Source of the DNA: an uncultured Clostridium sp. | GTDB lineage: Bacteria; Bacillota; Clostridia; Lachnospirales; Lachnospiraceae | Reading direction: 5' to 3' | Length of the DNA stretch: 5,323 nt | NCBI GenBank assembly: GCA_905192625.1 | Contig: CAJJLI010000199.1 | Span: forward strand, 1 to 5,323 | In this document: one piece after another, positions 1-5,079 of the stretch | Layout of the letters: the number at the start of each line of letters is the position of its first letter | Numbering within the stretch: position 1 is the first letter of the stretch | Program-made: the position numbers and the translations under genes | The notes under the pieces: model-generated | The model's input: only the letters and a program-made list of their open reading frames with translations | Told to the model about the DNA's origin: nothing | Database searches by the model: none

Positions 1-526
1 CAGCAATGTGACCGTCGCGTTCTTCATCGACGTATGGCCGATCGCCTCCTGTACCATCGCTGTAATAAAAGTCTTGCTGCTTTAATAAAAATGGATTCTT
101 CCCTCCAACATAAATTCCACCATCTACATCTGTGCTATATACGCCAAATTGAGGTAAACTATTTTTAATCAGTTGTAGCTTTTCAGAATTTCCCTCAAAT
201 ATTATTTCATTTCCTTTTCTTGCTACAATAAACGAATACTTGTCCTTTAACTCATTGTTAAGCTCTTTTATATAGTTTATATTCTCTAAATACTCAGGGT
301 TCTTTAAAGCGGCTAGTTTCACACGATTATAAACATCCCTTGTTACTCGATTGAGTATTTGCAATGGGTTAGTAATCAACTGCATTGTATTTGATTCCAC
401 ATCATACGTTTCTTGAATGGAGTTTACTTGATACGTAATAATTGCTTTTCCTATCCCACACACCATAAGTAATGGTAGAAATATAATAATTACAAAAGCC
501 ATTCGCAGTCTTCGTTTTAAATCCAC
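1..526 (-). CDS. Partial membrane sensor protein, probable sensor histidine kinase (N-terminal part)
   Basis: This is an incomplete gene: 175 codons are visible, from a GTG start at 524-526 to the left edge of the window. The start is chosen because an AGGAGG ribosome binding site (534-539) sits 7 bases upstream. The protein opens with basic residues (MDLKRRLR) followed by a single hydrophobic segment at about residues 10-32, so it should be inserted in the membrane with a short cytoplasmic tail. The rest (about 33-160) is hydrophilic and would face outside as a sensing domain. This layout resembles the N-terminal half of sensor histidine kinases common in Lachnospiraceae; the HAMP, kinase and ATPase domains would lie beyond the edge. 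Without them the kinase call is an inference, and a chemoreceptor or diguanylate cyclase with a similar sensor is possible. The last ~18 codons (bases 1-54) are much richer in G+C than the rest and may not belong to this protein. Confidence 0.6.
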   Translation of the reverse strand, partial: MDLKRRLRMAFVIIIFLPLLMVCGIGKAIITYQVNSIQETYDVESNTMQLITNPLQILNRVTRDVYNRVKLAALKNPEYLENINYIKELNNELKDKYSFIVARKGNEIIFEGNSEKLQLIKNSLPQFGVYSTDVDGGIYVGGKNPFLLKQQDFYYSDGTGGDRPYVDEERDGHIA

Positions 527-533
527 TGATTTC

Positions 534-566
534 CCTCCTAACTGCTATATTTCCTATATTATACCA
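534..566 (-). promoter_or_regulatory. Extended -10 promoter and ribosome binding site of the partial sensor gene
   Basis: Read on the minus strand, TGGTATAAT (558-566) is an extended -10 element with a perfect TATAAT. No good TTGACA-like -35 is seen 16-18 bases further upstream, as is common for extended -10 promoters. Transcription would start near 551, giving a short leader of about 25 bases that contains the AGGAGG ribosome binding site at 534-539. The sensor gene is therefore likely to be the first gene of its own transcript. Confidence 0.6.
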
Positions 567-641
567 TAGTCTGTCTTTTCTTACACATTAACTAAGCATG
601 ATATTTCTTAACTTTTTATGAAACGATGGATATATAAGCGT

Positions 642-765
642 TTATGTTATTATTTCATAAAAGTGTGCTAAAAATTGTGTTAAGTACACTCTCCGCACCT
701 GATCCGTTTGCGTTCCCATATATTCATCCCAGCGAGGTGCGTATTTTATCACCTAGTTTTTTTTT
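642..765. other. Structured GC-richer island: candidate small RNA (plus) or small/remnant ORF (minus)
   Basis: Two readings are possible and neither is proven. On the plus strand a weak promoter (TTAACT 608-613, TATATA 631-636) would start an RNA near 643. It has a hairpin AGTGT/ACACT (662-666 with 686-690) and a long-range pair CGCACCT (694-700) with AGGTGCG (735-741). A second pairing, AGGTG (735-739) with CACCT (750-754), is followed by T9 at 757-765 and looks like a weak terminator. The last two pairings share bases 735-739, so they exclude each other, as in a switch. On the minus strand an ORF of 36 codons (GTG 750-752 to TAA 642-644) reads VIKYAPRWDEYMG, then a mixed-charge tail ending FLAHFYEIIT. 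It looks protein-like but has no good ribosome binding site and follows an in-frame stop at 753-755, so it could be a remnant. Confidence 0.3.
735..765 (+). terminator. Weak candidate plus-strand terminator
   Basis: A five-base stem AGGTG/CACCT (735-739 with 750-754) with a ten-base loop is followed after two bases by nine T (757-765). The stem is short for an intrinsic terminator but the U-tract is strong. It would end a plus-strand transcript across the 642-765 island, and no plus-strand gene upstream is visible to need it. Confidence 0.3.
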
Positions 766-821
766 AGCTTTTGACGGAAGTTCACTTTAATACGTTATTT
801 CACCAAAGTCTATCCTGTAAT

Positions 822-851
822 AAAAATGGTCCAAGCAAAATGCTTGAACCA
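822..851 (-). terminator. Rho-independent terminator of metK
   Basis: Read on the minus strand, an 11-base-pair stem (TGGTTCAAGCA with TGCTTGGACCA, one G-U pair; 841-851 with 827-837) closes a three-base loop and is followed at once by a T-run (822-826). It starts 10 bases after the metK stop codon, so metK is transcribed alone and does not read into the sensor gene. The other side of the stem is also T-rich, so weak bidirectional action is possible. Confidence 0.9.
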
Positions 852-861
852 AGTTTTATTT

Positions 862-2052
862 TTATAAATATTTTTTCAATGCTTCAACTTTATCAAGTTT
901 TTCCCAAGGTAAATCTAAATCATTTCTTCCGAAGTGACCATAAGCAGCTGTTTGCTTATAGATTGGTCTTCTTAAATCTAACATTTTAATGATTCCCGCT
1001 GGACGTAAATCAAAGTTTTCATTAATAATCTCAGTTAATTTTTCGTTGGAAACTTTTCCTGTACCAAAGGTATTTACCATGATTGATGTTGGTTTTGCCA
1101 CACCAATTGCATAGGAAAGCTGAATTTCACATTTATCTGCGAGACCTGCAGCAACAATATTTTTTGCTACATATCTTGCAGCATAGGAAGCAGAACGATC
1201 TACTTTTGTGCAGTCTTTACCGGAAAACGCTCCGCCACCATGACGAGAATATCCGCCATACGTATCTACAATGATTTTTCTACCAGTTAAACCACTATCT
1301 CCGTTTGGTCCACCAATAACAAAACGTCCAGTTGGATTAATAAAATATTTTGTATTTTCATCTAGTAATTCTTTTGGTAAAACAGGCTCAAATACATATT
1401 TTTTAATATCTTCATGAATCTGTTCTTGAGTCACATCTGGATCATGTTGTGTAGATAATACTACTGCATTGATATGAACAGGTTGTCCTTCTTCGTTATA
1501 TTCAACAGTTACTTGAGATTTACCATCTGGACGAAGATAGGATAATGTACCATTCTTACGAACCAATGATAACTGCTTTGTTAATTTGTGAGCCAAAGAT
1601 ATTGGATAAGGCATAAGTTCTTCTGTTTCATTGGACGCAAATCCAAACATCATTCCCTGGTCCCCTGCACCAATTGCTTCAATGTCTTCATCCGTCATAG
1701 TATTTTCTTTTGCTTCTAGTGCTTTATCAACACCCATCGCAATGTCTGCGGACTGTTCATCTAACGCTACAATTACACCACAAGTATCAGCATCAAATCC
1801 ATATTTTGCTCTATCATATCCTATTTCACGTACAGTATCACGAACTATCTTTTGAATATCTACATAACCTGCTGTTGTAATTTCACCCATAACTAAAACT
1901 AAACCAGTTGTAATTGCTGTTTCACAAGCAACACGGCTCATAGGATCTTGTGCTAATAAAGCATCTAGTACTGCGTCGGAGATTTGGTCACAGATTTTAT
2001 CTGGATGTCCTTCTGTTACCGATTCAGAAGTAAATAATAATTTGTTATTCAT
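862..2052 (-). CDS. metK: S-adenosylmethionine synthetase (methionine adenosyltransferase)
   Basis: This cytoplasmic enzyme joins methionine and ATP to make S-adenosylmethionine, releasing phosphate and diphosphate; SAM is the main methyl donor of the cell. The 396-residue length is normal for the family and the gene is intact. Visible signatures are the N-terminal [10 protein letters not shown] (residues 10-19, with the ATP-contacting His16, Asp18 and Lys19), the hexapeptide GAGDQG (128-133), GDSGLTGRK (251-259), and the P-loop-like GGGAFSGKD (272-280) followed by KVDRSASY. The C-terminus keeps the conserved YGHFGR segment (371-376). The ATG start is supported by an AAAGGAG ribosome binding site (2060-2066) seven bases upstream. 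The gene is monocistronic: a terminator follows the stop codon, and a SAM-I riboswitch in the leader provides feedback by its own product. The riboswitch makes the assignment especially secure. Confidence 0.98.
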   Translation of the reverse strand: MNNKLLFTSESVTEGHPDKICDQISDAVLDALLAQDPMSRVACETAITTGLVLVMGEITTAGYVDIQKIVRDTVREIGYDRAKYGFDADTCGVIVALDEQSADIAMGVDKALEAKENTMTDEDIEAIGAGDQGMMFGFASNETEELMPYPISLAHKLTKQLSLVRKNGTLSYLRPDGKSQVTVEYNEEGQPVHINAVVLSTQHDPDVTQEQIHEDIKKYVFEPVLPKELLDENTKYFINPTGRFVIGGPNGDSGLTGRKIIVDTYGGYSRHGGGAFSGKDCTKVDRSASYAARYVAKNIVAAGLADKCEIQLSYAIGVAKPTSIMVNTFGTGKVSNEKLTEIINENFDLRPAGIIKMLDLRRPIYKQTAAYGHFGRNDLDLPWEKLDKVEALKKYL

Positions 2053-2059
2053 TGGAATA

Positions 2060-2066
2060 CTCCTTT
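2060..2066 (-). promoter_or_regulatory. metK ribosome binding site
   Basis: AAAGGAG on the minus strand, seven bases before the metK ATG. It lies just after the U-tract of the riboswitch terminator, so it is reached only by transcripts that read through the switch. Confidence 0.85.
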
Positions 2067-2071
2067 CAAAT

Positions 2072-2097
2072 AAAAAAAGCCCGCATAAGCGGACTTG
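2072..2097 (-). terminator. Riboswitch-controlled terminator in the metK leader
   Basis: On the minus strand AAGTCCGC pairs with GCGGGCTT around a TTAT loop (2089-2096 with 2077-2084), with one G-U pair, followed by a run of seven T. This is the expression platform of the SAM-I riboswitch. Its 5' arm overlaps the antiterminator strand ATCAAGTCC (2091-2099), so the terminator and antiterminator cannot form together. Confidence 0.93.
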
Positions 2098-2115
2098 ATA
2101 GCAATAATCAAATCC
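2091..2115 (-). promoter_or_regulatory. Antiterminator hairpin of the metK riboswitch
   Basis: GGATTTGAT (2107-2115) pairs with ATCAAGTCC (2091-2099) with one G-U pair and a seven-base loop. It competes with P1 of the aptamer on one side and with the terminator 5' arm on the other, giving a simple two-state switch. Confidence 0.8.
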
Positions 2116-2213
2116 TCTTATTGTTCGATTACTCGCTCAACTTGGCACCTTCCATAACAGGGGTTGCCGTGACTTCACCGAGTCTTTACTCTCCGTCACT
2201 CTAAATAAGAGAA
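2114..2213 (-). ncRNA. SAM-I (S-box) riboswitch aptamer controlling metK
   Basis: The leader RNA matches the S-box class. P1 is formed by CTCTTATT (2204-2211) and AATAAGAG (2115-2122). The conserved core CGGCAACC (2162-2169) and the GGTGCCAA box (around 2142-2149) are present in the usual order, with GTGAAG shortly before CGGCAACC. Downstream, GGATTTGAT (2107-2115) can pair over nine bases with ATCAAGTCC (2091-2099) to form an antiterminator. The GGA at its start touches the 3' strand of P1. With SAM bound, P1 forms, the antiterminator is lost, the terminator at 2072-2097 folds and transcription stops before metK. Without SAM, transcription continues. The family and its SAM-off logic are established; the exact pairing is read from this sequence. 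Confidence 0.96.
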
Positions 2214-2277
2214 ATTCATAAAAATTTTATTTTGTTTCTATCATCTATAATTGATTTCTTAACAGCAAGACTCAATG

Positions 2278-2336
2278 TATCATGATAGAATTCATTCTAA
2301 GAATGATTATTTGTGCATTTGCACGTGTTACATGTG
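2278..2336. repeat. Cluster of short palindromes in the metK upstream region
   Basis: Four dyads lie within 60 bases. TATCATGATA (2278-2287) is a perfect ten-base palindrome. TCATTCT-A-AGAATGA (2292-2306) is a perfect 7-1-7 inverted repeat. GTGCA-TT-TGCAC (2313-2324) is perfect, and CACGTG-TTA-CATGTG (2322-2336) has one mismatch. Their small centres suit protein binding sites better than RNA hairpins. The 7-1-7 spacing is shared by Fur/PerR-family operators, but the bases are not the usual Fur or PerR box, so no regulator is assigned. Confidence 0.45.
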
Positions 2337-2341
2337 AAATA

Positions 2342-2370
2342 AGAATAAACCATAGCGTATTAATTGTCAA
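2342..2370 (-). promoter_or_regulatory. Candidate sigma-A promoter for the metK leader
   Basis: On the minus strand a perfect TTGACA (2365-2370) is followed after exactly 17 bases by TATTCT (2342-2347), a 4/6 match to the -10 consensus. The RNA would start near 2335 and carry about 120 bases before the aptamer. A second, much weaker candidate lies closer to the aptamer: TTGCTG (2263-2268) and GATGAT (2240-2245), also 17 bases apart. That one would start about 20 bases before the aptamer, a more usual distance. The sequence alone does not decide between them. Confidence 0.5.
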
Positions 2371-2479
2371 CTATTTTATTTTATATGAGAAAATTTCCCT
2401 ACAACGATTCTTGTCGCATCTACAAAATTGAAACAAATTCCACCTTTCTTTTATAAAAAATAACATTTCTATACACAGA

Positions 2480-2508
2480 TTGACATTTTTTACATATAAT
2501 CCTATAAT
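2480..2508 (+). promoter_or_regulatory. Perfect-consensus sigma-A promoter of the HD-GYP gene
   Basis: TTGACA (2480-2485) and TATAAT (2503-2508) are separated by exactly 17 bases, which is the ideal housekeeping promoter. Transcription should start near 2515 and give a leader of about 50 bases before the ATG at 2568. Two more TATAAT hexamers (2495-2500 and 2528-2533) lack a good -35 and are probably incidental. Confidence 0.85.
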
Positions 2509-2567
2509 GAAACTATCACTTATCACCTATAATTTTGCCATACATTGTTATGTGTTGGAGGTTTACT

Positions 2568-3659
2568 ATGAATTTGCTAAAGATATTAACAAAGCAGGCA
2601 TCCCCTGGTATGAAGGTTGCTGAGGATGTCTATACCTTTAATAATCAGCTAATAATTCCTAAAGGTACGATTTTAACAGACAAGGCCATTACTCGAATTA
2701 AGTTTTATTCCATAAAAAATATAATGATTTCTGTGCCTGATAAAGCAATGGCTCCTGTATTAACAGATTCATATACGGAACATATGCATTCAGAAAGAGT
2801 AAAAAATACCACAGCTTTTAAAGATTTTAATAATTCTCTTTTAAATTCTACTGCATTATTAAAGAATGAATTAAATGATATCGCAAACGGGAAAAAAGAG
2901 ATCCATACCGCAGATTTATATAAGCAAATCTGTACTCTTGCTGAAAAAGCAAGAAATGGAATTCATCTTTTTGATATGTTACACTGCCTAAGAGATTTAG
3001 AAGACGAAACATTTGTTCATTCTATAAACGTTGCTCTGATTTCTAACACAATGGCCAAGTGGTTGAATTTCGGAAAAAAAGACATAGAGACCGCAACACT
3101 ATGTGGACTATTACACGACATTGGTAAACTCACAATTCCCAAAGAAGTAATGTTTAAAACTGAAAAACTTACCGAGGAAGAATTTGAAATCGTACGTTCC
3201 CATACCACCAAAGGGTACAATATCCTACAATCAAGTGACATTAATATTCACATAAAAATGACTGCCATCATGCATCACGAACGTTGTGACGGTAGTGGAT
3301 ACCCTATGTCAATGAAAGGGGATCAGATTGATCGATTTGCTAAAATAGTTATGATTGCAGATGTTTATGATGCAATGACTTCTGCTCGCGTTTATCGAGG
3401 AGCACTTTGTCCATTTGAAGTTTTATCAATGTTTAACACAGAAGGTTTTAAGAAATTTGAGCCAAAATATTTAATGACTTTTGTTGAGCATGTATATCAG
3501 ACCTATTTAAATAATACCGTACGGTTAAATAACCAAGCAATCGGGAAAATTGTAATGATGAATCAATTCTCTTCTGCCAGGCCAGTAATTGCTTTCCCTG
3601 ATAACACCTATGTCGATCTTACAAAAGAAACAGATTTATACATTGAAGCTATTTTATAG
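2568..3659 (+). CDS. HD-GYP domain protein, probable cyclic-di-GMP phosphodiesterase
   Basis: This is a 363-residue soluble protein without signal peptide or membrane segment. The ATG at 2568 is chosen because a GGAGG site (2557-2561) lies six bases before it; the in-frame ATG at 2535 has no such site and would add 11 atypical residues. Residues 1-60 form the N-terminal module often attached to Firmicutes HD-GYP proteins (pGMkvAedVy, liiPKGTiLT). The HD-GYP domain spans about 135-320. It shows E147 and H151 in DETFVHS, the HD pair H183/D184 in HDIGK, H212, HHERCDGSGYP (236-246) with the full GYP motif, and D265 in IADVYDAMTS. All usual metal ligands are present, so it is probably an active enzyme that degrades cyclic-di-GMP to pGpG and GMP. 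The tail (about 325-363, with RPVIAF and VDLTKETDLYI) is common in such proteins. It has no receiver or sensor domain, so its input signal is unknown. It is monocistronic. Confidence 0.93.
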   Translation: MNLLKILTKQASPGMKVAEDVYTFNNQLIIPKGTILTDKAITRIKFYSIKNIMISVPDKAMAPVLTDSYTEHMHSERVKNTTAFKDFNNSLLNSTALLKNELNDIANGKKEIHTADLYKQICTLAEKARNGIHLFDMLHCLRDLEDETFVHSINVALISNTMAKWLNFGKKDIETATLCGLLHDIGKLTIPKEVMFKTEKLTEEEFEIVRSHTTKGYNILQSSDINIHIKMTAIMHHERCDGSGYPMSMKGDQIDRFAKIVMIADVYDAMTSARVYRGALCPFEVLSMFNTEGFKKFEPKYLMTFVEHVYQTYLNNTVRLNNQAIGKIVMMNQFSSARPVIAFPDNTYVDLTKETDLYIEAIL

Positions 3660-3722
3660 TGAAAAGACATCTCTTCATTTTTAAAAATATATGCTTTGAT
3701 TATTATATATCATATTACATAT

Positions 3723-3779
3723 AAAAAAATTAAGGTCTACCACAAAATAATTAAAAACTATTTTGTGATAGGCCTTTTT
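3723..3779. terminator. Bidirectional terminator shared by the HD-GYP gene and murA
   Basis: An 18-base-pair inverted repeat (3732-3749 with 3759-3776, one G-T pair and one mismatch on the plus strand, nine-base loop) has a T-run after it on the plus strand (3775-3779) and a run of A before it (3723-3729), which is a T-run on the minus strand. It lies between two convergent genes and starts two bases after the murA stop codon, so it can end both transcripts. Bases 3660-3722 between the HD-GYP stop and this element show nothing else. Confidence 0.92.
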
Positions 3780-3780
3780 A

Positions 3781-5079
3781 TTAACTAACTTTTAATTTAA
3801 ATTTGCGTACTGCTTTTTCATCTTTTGAGTCTATTTTCTCAATTGTTGCTCCTAGCTCACGCATCTTATCTTCAAAATTTTCATATCCGCGTTCAATATA
3901 TTCAATTTGTTCTACAATAGTAAAACCATCTGCTGCTAGTCCAGCAATTACCAATGCAGCACCAGCTCTTAAATCTGGAGCACTAACAGTAGCACCTGTT
4001 AGTTCCTTTACACCATCAATGATAGCTGTATTTCCTTCTACCTTAATATTAGCACCCATACGTGATAATTCATCAACATATTTAAAGCGGCTTTCAAAAA
4101 TACTTTCAGTTACAATACTTGTTCCAGTTGACATCGCCAATACGGTAGATATCTGAGGTTGCATATCCGTTGGAAATCCTGGATATGGTAATGTTTTAAC
4201 TTGTGTATGTCCCAATCGTTTTGTAGCTACAACACGGACAGCATCATCAAACTCTTCTACTTCTGCACCAATTTCTACGAGCTTTGCAGTAATCGCTTCT
4301 AAATGCTTTGGAATTACGTTTTTAACAATAATATCACCTTTGGTTGCTGCTGCAGCAAGCATAAATGTACCTGCTTCAATCTGATCTGGAATAATTGAGT
4401 AAGTACTACCATGTAATTTTGATACACCTTTTACACGAATAACATCTGTACCCGCTCCTTTGATATTTGCTCCCATACTATTTAAGAAGTTAGCAACATC
4501 AACGATATGTGGCTCTTTCGCAGCATTTTCAATTGTAGTCAAGCCATCTGCAAGAGATGCAGCCATCATAATATTGATTGTAGCACCTACACTTACTACA
4601 TCAAGATAAATATGATTGCCCACTAATTCTTTTGCTTCCGCTTGTATAAAGCCATGTTGTATCTTAACTTCAGCACCAAGTGCTTCAAACCCTTTGATAT
4701 GTTGGTCAATTGGTCTACTTCCGATGTTACATCCACCAGGTAATGCTACCTGGGCATTTTTGTATTTACCTAATAAAGCTCCTAATAAATAATAGGAACC
4801 ACGAATTTTTCTTACTGAATCTTGTTCGATATTTAATGTTGAAATATTCTTTCCAGAGATTCTTGCAGTGTGTCTATCAATTCTTTCAACTTTTGCACCA
4901 ATTTCTTCAATTGCTTTTAATAATACATTAATATCTCTAACGTCTGGTAAATTTTCTATTGTTACTGTCTCATCAGTCATAACTGCTGCCGCTATAATCC
5001 CAAGTGCGGCATTCTTGGCGCCACCGATTGTGACTTCACCAGCTAATGCTTTCCCACCTTTAATAATATACTGCTCCAT
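3781..5079 (-). CDS. murA: UDP-N-acetylglucosamine 1-carboxyvinyltransferase (MurA)
   Basis: This cytoplasmic enzyme moves the enolpyruvyl group of phosphoenolpyruvate to UDP-N-acetylglucosamine, the first committed step of peptidoglycan synthesis and the target of fosfomycin. The 432-residue length is slightly above the usual 417-425. Visible signatures are K22-N23 in GGAKNAAL, the catalytic loop [11 protein letters not shown] with Cys117 (the equivalent of E. coli Cys115, so not the fosfomycin-insensitive Asp form), D305 in [11 protein letters not shown] and R397 in [11 protein letters not shown]. The inside-out alpha/beta barrel repeats are intact. The short basic, Lys-rich C-terminus (about 418-432) accounts for the extra length. 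The ATG is supported by AGAGGTG (5084-5090) ending five bases upstream. Many Clostridia carry two paralogues (murA and murZ), and the sequence here does not show which this is. It ends at a terminator shared with the convergent HD-GYP gene. Confidence 0.97.
   Translation of the reverse strand: MEQYIIKGGKALAGEVTIGGAKNAALGIIAAAVMTDETVTIENLPDVRDINVLLKAIEEIGAKVERIDRHTARISGKNISTLNIEQDSVRKIRGSYYLLGALLGKYKNAQVALPGGCNIGSRPIDQHIKGFEALGAEVKIQHGFIQAEAKELVGNHIYLDVVSVGATINIMMAASLADGLTTIENAAKEPHIVDVANFLNSMGANIKGAGTDVIRVKGVSKLHGSTYSIIPDQIEAGTFMLAAAATKGDIIVKNVIPKHLEAITAKLVEIGAEVEEFDDAVRVVATKRLGHTQVKTLPYPGFPTDMQPQISTVLAMSTGTSIVTESIFESRFKYVDELSRMGANIKVEGNTAIIDGVKELTGATVSAPDLRAGAALVIAGLAADGFTIVEQIEYIERGYENFEDKMRELGATIEKIDSKDEKAVRKFKLKVS

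Larger units (their letters stand above)
527..821. other. Intergenic region between the partial sensor gene and metK
   Basis: No confident gene lies here. The right part of the stretch, about 642-765, differs from its surroundings: bases 690-745 are close to half G+C while the flanks are very AT-rich, and it carries inverted repeats and a run of nine T. The part at 567-641 is plain AT-rich DNA with a possible weak plus-strand promoter (TTAACT at 608-613, TATATA at 631-636, 17-base spacing). Bases 766-821 show nothing recognisable. Confidence 0.6.
2214..2567. other. Divergent intergenic region between metK and the HD-GYP gene
   Basis: From left to right it holds the DNA upstream of the riboswitch, the palindrome cluster (2278-2336), the minus-strand metK promoter candidate (2342-2370), an AT-rich stretch without recognisable signals (2371-2479), and the plus-strand promoter and leader of the HD-GYP gene (2480-2567). 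The two promoters point away from each other with about 110 bases between their -35 boxes. No coding sequence or second riboswitch is seen. Confidence 0.7.

Noticed and set aside
690..745. Minus-strand GGGAACGCAAACGGATC considered as part of a cyclic-di-GMP-I (GEMM) riboswitch for the sensor gene
   Set aside because: It shares only a few bases with the GEMM core; the GNRA loop/receptor pair and second helix are absent, and the sensor gene has its own promoter downstream at 558-566.
771..989. Plus-strand ORF of 72 codons over the metK 3' end
   Set aside because: It runs across the metK terminator and antisense to metK, has no ribosome binding site and its protein is unlike any family I know.
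1083..1855. Plus-strand ORFs at 1083-1274 and 1631-1855
   Set aside because: Both are antisense shadows of the strongly conserved metK coding sequence without ribosome binding sites.
2535..2567. In-frame upstream ATG extending the HD-GYP protein by 11 residues (MPYIVMCWRFT)
   Set aside because: No ribosome binding site precedes it, the added residues do not fit the family, and the ATG at 2568 has a well-spaced GGAGG.
2515..2567. Cyclic-di-GMP riboswitch in the HD-GYP leader
   Set aside because: The leader is only about 50 bases long and contains no matching core or expression platform.
3017..3241. Minus-strand ORF inside the HD-GYP gene
   Set aside because: Antisense shadow of the HD catalytic region.
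862..5079. A functional operon of metK, the HD-GYP gene and murA
   Set aside because: The genes differ in strand and each is separated by its own promoter and terminator; their proximity alone does not support a shared pathway.
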